From JBDREF01 sp043820045 (lineage in GTDB: Bacteria > Planctomycetota > Phycisphaerae > Sedimentisphaerales > Anaerobacaceae), in the NCBI GenBank assembly GCA_043820045.1, contig JBDREF010000290.1, positions 1 to 5,448 of the forward strand: a DNA stretch of 5,448 bases, given 5' to 3'. Made by a program: the position numbers and the translations under genes. Positions 1 through 5,442 of the stretch are shown piece after piece. Below the pieces are notes generated by a model that saw only the letters and a program-made list of their open reading frames with translations, was not told the DNA's origin and ran no database searches. Each line of letters starts with the position of its first letter. Position 1 is the stretch's first letter.

Positions 1-171
1 CGTAAGTCCCATGTTGAAATGCCACGAACCATTGGCCGGATTTATCTCAATCGCAGTCTCCAGCTCAAAGAGAGCCTGCGACATGTCCCCGTCTTCGTAA
101 AGCTCGAATGCCTTGCGGGCCTTCCGCTCGGCGTTATCATAAGAGCCGAATTCCATCTCTTCAAAAATCAT
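1..171 (-). CDS. Tetratricopeptide-repeat (TPR) protein, N-terminal fragment
   Basis: Only the first 57 codons are in the window; the gene runs off its left edge. Reading leftward from the ATG at 171 gives a protein opening MIFEEMEFGSYDNAERKARK. Residues about 17-48 match the TPR helix-turn-helix pattern: AFELYEDGD, then SQALFELETAIEINP. A second repeat seems to begin at NGSWHFNMG (47-55). TPR proteins are protein-protein interaction scaffolds; the specific role cannot be told from this fragment. There is no signal peptide, so a cytoplasmic location is likely. The ribosome-binding site is weak (TAAGG about 10 bases upstream), and Met6 is an alternative start. It is divergent from ribH across a 328-bp spacer. 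The family assignment is fairly sure and the function unknown. Confidence 0.72.
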   Translation of the reverse strand, partial: MIFEEMEFGSYDNAERKARKAFELYEDGDMSQALFELETAIEINPANGSWHFNMGLT

Positions 172-207
172 ACACGCACCTTACTTCGTTTGTTTCTCAA
201 CCGTCAG

Positions 208-236
208 AGAATAACCAACGCCCTTATCGCCCACAA
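208..236 (-). promoter_or_regulatory. Weak sigma-70-like promoter candidate for the TPR gene
   Basis: On the minus strand TTGTGG (236-231) and TATTCT (213-208) are separated by 17 bases. Each box matches its consensus at about four of six positions. The placement, 37 bases upstream of the TPR start codon, is reasonable, but matches of this quality occur often by chance. Confidence 0.25.
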
Positions 237-276
237 AACGCCGTTGCCTTAGCAGTTTCCCGGAACTTTCAAGGCT

Positions 277-299
277 TTTTGCGGGCCGCAAAATTTTGC
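277..299. repeat. Clustered inverted repeats TTTTGC / GCAAAA / TTTTGC
   Basis: TTTTGCG (277-283) pairs perfectly with CGCAAAA (287-293) around a 3-base loop. GCAAAA (288-293) also forms a perfect 12-base palindrome with TTTTGC (294-299), so the central half-site is shared by two overlapping dyads. Lying between two divergent genes, it could be an operator. It also resembles a short rightward terminator (hairpin followed by TTTT), but no rightward gene ends upstream of it. Confidence 0.5.
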
Positions 300-394
300 T
301 GGAAATCGGGCCTATAAGCTCTTACAATTGCGAAGGTTAGCTTGTGGCGATGAACCGTGGACGCCTCAGTCGGTCCGGCGTTTATCTGTTTTTC

Positions 395-423
395 TGGAAA
401 GTCGCAACCAATAGTCTTATAAT
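395..423 (+). promoter_or_regulatory. Probable sigma-70-type promoter of ribH-nusB
   Basis: A perfect TATAAT -10 box (418-423) lies 17 bases downstream of TGGAAA (395-400), a four-of-six match to the -35 consensus. Transcription would start near 430, giving an untranslated leader of about 70 bases before ribH. The perfect -10 box, optimal spacer and position make this the best promoter in the window. Confidence 0.55.
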
Positions 424-499
424 GTGTTACAAAAAAAGAGCGGGTAGTGAGCAAAAAGACCAGTGCTATGCGTGATAGTTATTCCGGAGAAGTCAGACC

Positions 500-973
500 A
501 TGATCAATGAAATAAAAGGCCAGATAACGGCCGGCAAGGGCAGTTACGCTATCGTAGTGAGCAGGTTCAATGAATTCATAACGTCAAAGCTGCTCGCCGG
601 CGCGATAGATTGCCTCCAGCGTCATGGTGCCGCGGATGAGCAGATATCCGTCGTCTGGGTACCGGGCGCCTGTGAAATTACTCAGGCCTGCAAAAGGCTC
701 GCCGGCAGCGGCAAATACGTTGCGGTTCTGTGCCTTGGCGCGGTAATCCGAGGCCAGACGGCCCATTATGACTATGTTTGTCAGCAGGTAGTCCGTGGCA
801 TCGGGCAAATCAACTATGATTCGGCGACCCCGGCCGTATTTGGCGTTCTGACCTGTGAGACGCTCGAACAAGCCGTGGAAAGAGCCGGCACGAAAATGGG
901 CAACGCCGGCGCCGACGCTGCATTGACAGCTATGGAAATGGCCGATGTGATGGAACAGATAAGCAGCTCGTAG
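500..973 (+). CDS. ribH: 6,7-dimethyl-8-ribityllumazine synthase (riboflavin synthase beta chain)
   Basis: The enzyme condenses 5-amino-6-ribitylamino-uracil with 3,4-dihydroxy-2-butanone 4-phosphate to lumazine, the penultimate step of riboflavin synthesis, in the cytoplasm. The 157-residue length is typical. Hallmarks are all present: SRFNEFIT (21-28) with the substrate-stacking Phe23, VPGACEI (54-60), GAVIRGQTAHYDYV (80-93) with the catalytic His89 (His88 in Bacillus subtilis), FGVLT (114-118), and RAGTKMGNAGADAA (128-141) with phosphate-binding Arg128. The ATG at 500 has GGAG at 486-489, ten bases upstream. In this family the protein forms pentamers or 60-mer capsids; which form applies here cannot be read from the sequence. 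It probably shares a transcript with nusB, which begins 44 bases after its stop, a frequent bacterial pairing. No other riboflavin gene and no FMN riboswitch are visible. The assignment is very secure. Confidence 0.97.
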   Translation: MINEIKGQITAGKGSYAIVVSRFNEFITSKLLAGAIDCLQRHGAADEQISVVWVPGACEITQACKRLAGSGKYVAVLCLGAVIRGQTAHYDYVCQQVVRGIGQINYDSATPAVFGVLTCETLEQAVERAGTKMGNAGADAALTAMEMADVMEQISSS

Positions 974-1017
974 CCGTGGGGTCCCGCTTTGCCGGCTGCG
1001 CACTGCGAACTAATAAC

Positions 1018-1425
1018 ATGGACAAAAGAACAAGGGCCAGAGAACTGACGATGCAGGCGTTGTATCAGCTTGATGTGCAGGGCCCGGATGTGTTCGAGTT
1101 TCTGAGCTGGTTCTTCATTGAACAGGATGTGGACGTCAGCACGTGCGAACTTGCCTTGAATTGGACAAGAGGGACGTGGGAGAATCTTGAACAGTGCGAC
1201 GGGCTGATAACCACCTCGACGATAAAGTGGCAGTTTGCAAGGCTCTCGCCTGTTGACAGAAGTATTCTCAGGTTGTCCGTCTATCAGTTAAAGTTCTGTT
1301 CCGACATACCGCCCAAGGTCGTGATAAACGAGGCCATCGAGCTGGCCAAGAAATTCAGTACCGACAAGTCCCCGGCATTCGTTAATGGCGTTCTCGATGC
1401 CGTGCTGAAAAAACTCAAGAACTGA
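1018..1425 (+). CDS. nusB: Transcription antitermination factor NusB
   Basis: NusB binds boxA RNA together with NusE (ribosomal protein S10) and supports antitermination of rRNA operons. The 135 residues show the family's all-helical pattern: RTRARELTMQALYQLD (4-19) at the N-terminus, an Arg-rich RNA-binding segment, then W71 and the VDRSILRLSVYQL block (79-91). IPPKVVINEAIELAKKFS (97-114) and FVNGVLDAVL (121-130) close it. The ATG at 1018 is chosen because family members begin almost exactly at the RxRARE segment. An in-frame GTG at 976 would add 14 residues without family character. No clear Shine-Dalgarno precedes either start, so translation may be coupled to ribH. The middle helices (residues 23-60) are divergent, as is common in NusB. 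No terminator is seen after the stop. Confidence 0.95.
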   Translation: MDKRTRARELTMQALYQLDVQGPDVFEFLSWFFIEQDVDVSTCELALNWTRGTWENLEQCDGLITTSTIKWQFARLSPVDRSILRLSVYQLKFCSDIPPKVVINEAIELAKKFSTDKSPAFVNGVLDAVLKKLKN

Positions 1426-1466
1426 AGAAATGAAGGCTGGAAATGAAAACGGCAGAATTTGGGTGT

Positions 1467-1494
1467 TTGAAAATTTGAGTTTCCGTGTTATTTT
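1467..1494 (+). promoter_or_regulatory. Candidate promoter for the ParA-family gene
   Basis: TTGAAA (1467-1472, five of six to the -35 consensus) and TATTTT (1489-1494, four of six to the -10 consensus) are 16 bases apart. Transcription would begin near 1501, about 30 bases before the ParA start codon. The surrounding spacer is AT-rich, which raises the chance of a spurious match. Confidence 0.38.
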
Positions 1495-1530
1495 CGGGTT
1501 TTGATATTAGGATTTTTTTTCTCGGTTGCC

Positions 1531-2652
1531 ATGAGAACGATCGCAGTGCTAAACCAGAAGGGAGGCGTGGGCAAGACCACAACGGCGGTCAATATCGCCG
1601 CCGCTCTCGCTGCGGCCGGTTCCAAGGTGGTCGCTATTGACCTTGATCCGCAGGCGCATCTTACGATACACCTCGGACTCGAGCCGCAGACGATTGAAGC
1701 CGGCTCGTACAAAGTCCTTACCCAGTCGGCAAGATTCGAAGAGGAAATTCTGCTCGTGCGTCCTAATCTCTGGCTGCTGCCCGCAAATATAGACCTGGTC
1801 GGCGCCGAAAGCGAGCTGGTAAGCGTGGTCGGCAGGGAAATCGTCCTGCGGGAGGCTATTCAATCGAGTGGAGACAAGTTTGATTATTGTTTCATCGACT
1901 GTGCTCCTTCTCTCGGGCTGTTGACTCTCAACGCTCTTGCCGCCTCGCAGGAGGTTTTGATTCCCATGCAACCGCATTTTCTCGCCCTGCAGGGATTCGG
2001 GCAACTTCTCCAAACCGTCGAGCTTGTCAACAAGAGGATAAATCCGAATCTGAAAGTCAAAGGGATTCTGCTCTGCATGTTCGATAGCAGGGCCTCGCTT
2101 CCCAATGAGGTCAAGGCCGACATCGAGCAGTTCCTCATCAACGCGCGCGGGACCAACAGCGCCTGGGCGGAGGCCACGATTTTGCCGACCTTCATCCGCA
2201 GAAATATCAAACTCGCCGAGGCGCCCAGTTACGGCAAAACAATTTTTGAATACGAGCAAAACTGCCACGGCGCCGAAGATTACGCGAAAGTGGCCGAATT
2301 CGTACACGCACAATTCCAACCGTCGGCCCAGACCGAAGTGACGTCAGCCGTTGTCCCTGATGAGATTGAAGAGGAGTCTGATTCTCCCGAGCCTCCCCTG
2401 CCGCAGACGCAGCCTTCCGACGCGGGTGAAAATCAGGATGAACCGTCAGCCGTACATGATGTGCTATCACAGTCTGATCAACAGGAACCGACTGAGCCGA
2501 GCGCACAACCTTTCGCAGCAGATGATCGCCAATCCCAGCCGCCTTTCGAGATCAGATCAATCCCACAACATGATTCACAAACACCGACGGATTTCACGCA
2601 GACCACAAGCGAGCCGGACCACGCTGCTGAAACGGAACATACCGGATTTTGA
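1531..2652 (+). CDS. parA: ParA/Soj-family ATPase with long acidic C-terminal tail
   Basis: ParA-type ATPases form ATP-dependent dimers on DNA and position chromosomes, plasmids or protein cargo, normally driven by a ParB-like partner. Residues 1-263 form the ATPase: deviant Walker A KGGVGKTTT (10-18) with signature Lys10 and catalytic Lys15, the DLDPQAH loop (37-43), Walker B FIDCAPSLG (121-129) with Asp123, and the Soj-type segment RRNIKLAEAPSYGK. There is no N-terminal HTH, so it resembles chromosomal Soj rather than P1-type ParA. Residues 264-373 are a low-complexity tail rich in Pro, Gln, Ser, Thr, Asp and Glu, with about 25 acidic residues, two Arg and no Lys; it is probably disordered. 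The ATG at 1531 is chosen because MRTIAVLNQKGG is the usual family start; an in-frame TTG at 1501 is unlikely. The ribosome-binding site is poor. No parB follows, so the cargo is unknown. Confidence 0.88.
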   Translation: MRTIAVLNQKGGVGKTTTAVNIAAALAAAGSKVVAIDLDPQAHLTIHLGLEPQTIEAGSYKVLTQSARFEEEILLVRPNLWLLPANIDLVGAESELVSVVGREIVLREAIQSSGDKFDYCFIDCAPSLGLLTLNALAASQEVLIPMQPHFLALQGFGQLLQTVELVNKRINPNLKVKGILLCMFDSRASLPNEVKADIEQFLINARGTNSAWAEATILPTFIRRNIKLAEAPSYGKTIFEYEQNCHGAEDYAKVAEFVHAQFQPSAQTEVTSAVVPDEIEEESDSPEPPLPQTQPSDAGENQDEPSAVHDVLSQSDQQEPTEPSAQPFAADDRQSQPPFEIRSIPQHDSQTPTDFTQTTSEPDHAAETEHTGF

Positions 2653-2721
2653 TCCTGCTGCTTGCAGCGCTACGCAAGGTGGAACTCGAACCAGACGAAA
2701 CCGCAATTACCCGAGCCGACT

Positions 2722-3657
2722 CTAATTCTTTTGACCCGTGTTGGTTTTGTTCTCGAGCAGGCCCCTGCCTTCCATCCATTCGGCGCAGCGAACCATCCAG
2801 CTCGCGACGGCGCCCTTTCCGGCTCCTGGTCCGAATCCGTGGCCGCCCTTTTCGTAGATGTGCAACTCAGCCGGGACGTTGGCCTTTCGCAGTGCAAGAT
2901 AGAAAGCAATGCTGTTCTCAGGCGGCACGCCCTTATCGTCGTTCGCGTGGACCAGGAACGTGGGCGGCGTTTCGGGTGTAACCTGCTTTTCGTTGGAGAA
3001 AAGCTCCACAAGCTCTGCATCCGCATCCTTGCCTAACAGGTTGTTTCGGGAGCCCGTGTGCGTGTACGATTCGGTAAATGAAATGACCGGATACATGAGT
3101 ATCATAAAATCGGGCCGGCAACTGGCCTGGTCTATTTCGTCCTTCGCCTCGCTGTAGCGATTCTGAAAGTGTGTGCCCGCGCTGGAGGCCAGATGTCCGC
3201 CTGCGGAAAACCCAATGATCCCGATGCGACCCGGATCTATGCCCCACTCTTGGGCCCGGCTGCGAACCATCCTGACCGCGCGCTGGGTGTCCTGCAGAGG
3301 CGCAGGATGGCCGTAACCGGCGCCGCTTCTGCTGTGGCGATACTTTAGAATAAAGCCGGCGACGCCCAGCGAGTTGAGCCACTGTGCGATCTGATGTCCC
3401 TCATGGTCCATCGCCAGGTGGCCGTATCCGCCGCCGGGGCAGATTACCACGGCCGCTCCTGTAGATATTTCCTTCGCAGGCAGATATATGGTCAGCGTCG
3501 GTTTGTCGCCGTCGTCATTGCCTTTGGCGCCGGGGGCGCCGTCCGGCCACAGCAGTTCGACCTTATGCGAGTCCGCTGCTTGTGTCATAGGGACCGCCGC
3601 TGCCAACGTCATAGCCGTGACAGCACAAACAAGAGCCGTTCTAAGATTTTTATTCAT
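2722..3657 (-). CDS. Secreted alpha/beta hydrolase, BD-FAE / acetyl-esterase-like
   Basis: This is a 311-residue exported serine hydrolase, probably a carboxylesterase acting on acylated carbohydrates; the substrate is not proven. Residues 1-27 form a signal peptide (positive MNKNLR, hydrophobic core, TQA before Ala28). The mature enzyme starts with LLWPDGAPGAKG (35-46), common in this group. The oxyanion motif is CPGGGYGHLA (73-82), the nucleophile elbow is GFSAGGH with Ser151, the acid is Asp240 or Asp241 in HANDDKGVP, and the base is His273 in GGHGFG. The triad is therefore intact, and length and order fit the family (known from feruloyl and acetyl-xylan esterase relatives). The ATG at 3657 has AGGAGG seven bases upstream. 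It converges with the ParA gene across 69 bp and is divergent from the RraA-family gene, with which it may be co-regulated. Confidence 0.88.
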   Translation of the reverse strand: MNKNLRTALVCAVTAMTLAAAVPMTQAADSHKVELLWPDGAPGAKGNDDGDKPTLTIYLPAKEISTGAAVVICPGGGYGHLAMDHEGHQIAQWLNSLGVAGFILKYRHSRSGAGYGHPAPLQDTQRAVRMVRSRAQEWGIDPGRIGIIGFSAGGHLASSAGTHFQNRYSEAKDEIDQASCRPDFMILMYPVISFTESYTHTGSRNNLLGKDADAELVELFSNEKQVTPETPPTFLVHANDDKGVPPENSIAFYLALRKANVPAELHIYEKGGHGFGPGAGKGAVASWMVRCAEWMEGRGLLENKTNTGQKN

Positions 3658-3664
3658 CTCTTTG

Positions 3665-3670
3665 CCTCCT
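3665..3670 (-). promoter_or_regulatory. Strong ribosome-binding site of the alpha/beta hydrolase
   Basis: On the minus strand this reads AGGAGG, a full anti-16S match seven bases before the ATG at 3657. It fixes the start codon and contrasts with the weak sites of the nusB, ParA and E2-like genes. Confidence 0.85.
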
Positions 3671-3798
3671 GAAATCCGAGTGCATTTTCTGTTTTGAGTA
3701 TGATTCCCGATTTAAAAAACTCTTGCATTTTTTCGAAACGCATTTAGTTTAACCTGTGTCCTTTCGATTAGGTACGAAAAAATCTATCAACTATTTTT

Positions 3799-3804
3799 AG
3801 GAGG
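3799..3804 (+). promoter_or_regulatory. Strong ribosome-binding site of the RraA-family gene
   Basis: AGGAGG lies five bases before the ATG at 3810. It fixes that start and so supports the N-terminal signal peptide being part of the protein. Confidence 0.85.
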
Positions 3805-3809
3805 CCGTC

Positions 3810-4703
3810 ATGTACTGCTCAGCCAAACCAAAATGTCTCAGTGTCATTACCATGCTGTCGCTCCTTATCCTTACGGTGCATCTTCCTGCTGCGAAAGCGA
3901 AAAAATCAGGCGAACCGAAACTTACTGCGCCTGAAGGTGTACGGTTGCTGAAGAACAAGAGTTTCGACGACAGCGAGAAGGCGCGGAAGGAAATTCTCGA
4001 ATTGTACAAGGATTTGCGACTGACTGACGTGCTGGACGGCATGGATCTGATCGGCCTGCAGGACATAGGTTTGATGAAAAATGATATCCGGCCCCTGTGG
4101 CGGGACGTGGATAAATTCTCTCATAGAATCGTAGGATTTGCCATCACTGTTCGCCATGTACCAACTGATGTCAGAGTCGGGCGGAACTCGTTTCCAGACC
4201 TTGAAGGATTCAATAAGTTCAAGTCCCAGCAATATGGAAGAGCCCCTGATGCCTGGCTCAGCACAGCAAGGCCGGGGGACGTGGCGGTTATCGATGCCGG
4301 CGGAATTGACGAATGCGGCTTTATCGGCTCCAACAACAGTCTCGGCTGGGCGGAGAAAGGCGTGGTGGGTGTGGTGACCAACGGCGGCGCCCGCGACACC
4401 GATGAAATCGTTAAAGTTAAGAGGATATCGGTTTACTGTAAGAACGGCTACAGCACTCGCGGAGTCCGGCCGGGAAGACTTATCGCCGAATCGTACAACT
4501 TTCCCGTCAGTTGCGGCGGCGTCCTCGTTTACCCCGGCGATTTGATCGTGGCCGACGGCGACGGCGTGCTCGTTGTGCCGAGAGAGCATGCACTGACGGT
4601 CGGAAAACTCGCTCGAGAAATCAATGTCGGTGATGAAAAAAGCCGGGCGGAAAGATTCAAACGTCTTGGCATGAGACTCGACGAAACGGTTATTGTGGAA
4701 TAG
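3810..4703 (+). CDS. RraA/HMG-aldolase-fold protein with signal peptide
   Basis: The family includes RraA, the RNase E inhibitor, and metal-dependent 4-hydroxy-4-methyl-2-oxoglutarate/4-carboxy-4-hydroxy-2-oxoadipate aldolases; related annotations often read 'demethylmenaquinone methyltransferase-like'. The fold is recognised by RPGDVAVIDAGG (154-165), VVGVVTNGGARDTDEI (185-200) with Arg195-Asp196 (substrate and metal ligands in the aldolases), YNFPVSCGGVLVYPGDLI (229-246) and ADGDGVLVVP (248-257). Residues 1-30 (KPK, then a hydrophobic stretch around residues 12-26, ending AKA) look like a Sec signal peptide without lipobox, so the protein is probably exported, which is unusual. At 297 residues it is longer than typical members (about 160-230). 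Residues 173-176 read GSNN and 191 is Asn where many aldolases have acidic residues, so a different substrate is possible. The start is set by AGGAGG at 3799. It is divergent from the secreted hydrolase. Fold sure, activity unknown. Confidence 0.85.
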   Translation: MYCSAKPKCLSVITMLSLLILTVHLPAAKAKKSGEPKLTAPEGVRLLKNKSFDDSEKARKEILELYKDLRLTDVLDGMDLIGLQDIGLMKNDIRPLWRDVDKFSHRIVGFAITVRHVPTDVRVGRNSFPDLEGFNKFKSQQYGRAPDAWLSTARPGDVAVIDAGGIDECGFIGSNNSLGWAEKGVVGVVTNGGARDTDEIVKVKRISVYCKNGYSTRGVRPGRLIAESYNFPVSCGGVLVYPGDLIVADGDGVLVVPREHALTVGKLAREINVGDEKSRAERFKRLGMRLDETVIVE

Positions 4704-4716
4704 CTCGGCTGTGCTT

Positions 4717-5388
4717 TCAGATCAGTCGTTCCGGGTTTTGCAGTTTCTCTTGAATGAAGTTAAGAAACCGGGCCGCATAGATCTCGTTCACAACTCGCCG
4801 GTCAACCGCAAGAGACAGGCAAACCTTCTTTCGCCCGACGAATTCACCGTTTGAGCCGACAACTATGGGCTCAACATTGCCGACGGCCAGTATCGTGCTG
4901 GTTGGCGGCGGTACGATTCCCAGGAAAGAATCAATGCCGTACGCGCCGAGATTGCTCAACGCGATGGTCTCGCCCTCTATCTCTACGAGCGTCAATTGAT
5001 TATCGCGGGCCTTGTCGGTCAGCAGCTTCTCCTCGCGGGCGATCTCCGGCAGCGTCTTACCACAGGCGTTCTTCACCACCGGCACCACAAGTCCCTGCGG
5101 AGCATTTACCGCAAAGCCGACGTTGATTGCATCGGCGAGCCTTATACAGTCGCTGTCAAGTGTGCCGGTTACGAGCGGATATGCCTGCGATGCCAGGGCC
5201 AGCACGCGAATATAGAAAGCGTTGGTGGTTATTCTGACACCCAATGATTTTCTAAGTTTGGGCCGAATAGCCAATAGCTGCGTCACGTCGGCCATTGACT
5301 CGATATAGAAACAGGGCTTGCTGAGCTTGGATTTCAGCATTCGTTGGCCGATAAGCTTCTGAATCCTCGTCAGCGGGAGATGATGCAT
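4717..5388 (-). CDS. Stand-alone E2 catalytic-domain protein (2-oxoacid dehydrogenase acyltransferase fold) lacking the catalytic His
   Basis: In 2-oxoacid dehydrogenase complexes this domain transfers acyl groups from lipoyl-lysine to CoA and forms the trimeric core. The 223 residues cover the catalytic domain end to end: PLTRIQKLIGQRMLKSK (5-21), AINVGFAVNAPQGLVVPVV (87-105), the IALSNLGAYGIDSF block (142-155) with PPPTSTILAVGNVEP after it, and the C-terminal LSLAVDRRVVNE (191-202) followed by AARFL. Full E2 proteins run 400-600 residues with lipoyl and peripheral-subunit-binding domains; both are absent. The hallmark DHRxxDG reads DRRVVNE (196-202): the catalytic His is Arg197 and the Asp-Gly are Asn-Glu, so normal acyltransferase chemistry is unlikely. 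A structural or regulatory core role, as in E3BP/protein X, is possible. An in-frame TGA at 5400-5398 fixes the ATG at 5388. There is no clear Shine-Dalgarno. The stop lies 13 bp from that of the convergent RraA-family gene. Confidence 0.87.
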   Translation of the reverse strand: MHHLPLTRIQKLIGQRMLKSKLSKPCFYIESMADVTQLLAIRPKLRKSLGVRITTNAFYIRVLALASQAYPLVTGTLDSDCIRLADAINVGFAVNAPQGLVVPVVKNACGKTLPEIAREEKLLTDKARDNQLTLVEIEGETIALSNLGAYGIDSFLGIVPPPTSTILAVGNVEPIVVGSNGEFVGRKKVCLSLAVDRRVVNEIYAARFLNFIQEKLQNPERLI

Positions 5389-5400
5389 CTTCGTATCTCA

Positions 5401-5418
5401 TGCCCGTAGGCACGGGTA
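5401..5418 (-). other. Small hairpin just upstream of the E2-like start codon
   Basis: On the minus strand TACCCGT and ACGGGCA flank a GCCT tetraloop: five perfect GC-rich pairs (5403-5407 with 5412-5416), a G-T wobble and an outer A-T pair. It ends 12 bases before the ATG at 5388, within the likely leader. No T-tract follows on either strand, so it is not a standard terminator. It could affect translation or mRNA stability, or be chance. Confidence 0.4.
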
Positions 5419-5436
5419 CCTTAATAGTTCTCTATG

Positions 5437-5442
5437 ATTATC
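5437..5442 (-). promoter_or_regulatory. Possible -10 box for the E2-like gene
   Basis: GATAAT on the minus strand matches five of six positions of the -10 consensus, about 49 bases upstream of the start codon. The matching -35 box would lie beyond the right edge of the window, so it cannot be confirmed. If real, the E2-like gene has its own promoter. Confidence 0.25.

Larger units (their letters stand above)
172..499. other. Divergent intergenic region between the TPR gene and ribH
   Basis: This 328-bp stretch has no convincing gene; the open frames crossing it have no recognisable protein character. It holds a cluster of TTTTGC/GCAAAA inverted repeats (277-299), a good plus-strand promoter (395-423) and a weaker minus-strand promoter candidate (208-236). 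Another short inverted repeat, ACGCC (361-365) with GGCGT (377-381), lies just upstream of the plus promoter. I looked for the conserved FMN riboswitch (RFN element) core, since ribH is a riboflavin gene, and did not find it. Confidence 0.6.
3658..3809. promoter_or_regulatory. Shared divergent control region of the hydrolase and RraA-family genes
   Basis: This 152-bp spacer is clearly more AT-rich than its flanking genes. It contains the palindrome TTTCGAAA (3731-3738), an inverted repeat TTTCG (3762-3766) / CGAAA (3775-3779), and three same-direction GCATTT copies (3682, 3725, 3740), two of them 15 bases apart and flanking the palindrome. Promoter boxes on either strand are only weakly recognisable: plus-strand TTGCAT (3723-3728) pairs with TTTAAC (3748-3753) at a long 19-base spacing. 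A shared operator is plausible but unproven. Confidence 0.45.

Noticed and set aside
269..454. 61-codon minus-strand open frame in the TPR/ribH spacer as a small gene
   Set aside because: It has no motif, and it covers the well-formed promoter and inverted repeats of the spacer.
424..499. FMN riboswitch in the ribH leader
   Set aside because: The leader is only about 70 bases and lacks the conserved RFN core sequences.
584..1003. Long minus-strand open frame across ribH
   Set aside because: It lies opposite a highly conserved gene, and its translation shows no recognisable domain.
976..1017. GTG start at 976 for NusB, three bases after the ribH stop
   Set aside because: The 14 extra residues have no NusB character, and the family begins at the RxRARE helix encoded just after the ATG at 1018.
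1495..1525. T8 tract (1513-1520) as a terminator after nusB
   Set aside because: No stable GC-rich hairpin precedes the T run, and it lies only ten bases before the ParA start codon.
1501..1530. TTG start at 1501 for the ParA-family protein
   Set aside because: It would add MILGFFFSVA, encoded through a run of eight T, ahead of the canonical MRTIAVLNQKGG start; it is also roughly where transcription itself would begin.
1549..2319. 256-codon minus-strand open frame across the ParA gene
   Set aside because: It mirrors the ATPase coding sequence and has no family motifs; the plus-strand frame has all ParA motifs.
2656..2669. GCTGC-TT-GCAGC inverted repeat after the ParA stop as a terminator
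   Set aside because: The stem is only four to five pairs and no T-tract follows on either strand.
3906..4589. 227-codon minus-strand open frame across the RraA-family gene
   Set aside because: It is a shadow of the conserved plus-strand frame, with no domain or ribosome-binding support.
5399..5401. Upstream out-of-frame ATG before the E2-like gene
   Set aside because: The resulting peptide (MRYEDASSPADED...) overlaps the E2 frame, has no family character and stops within about 45 codons.
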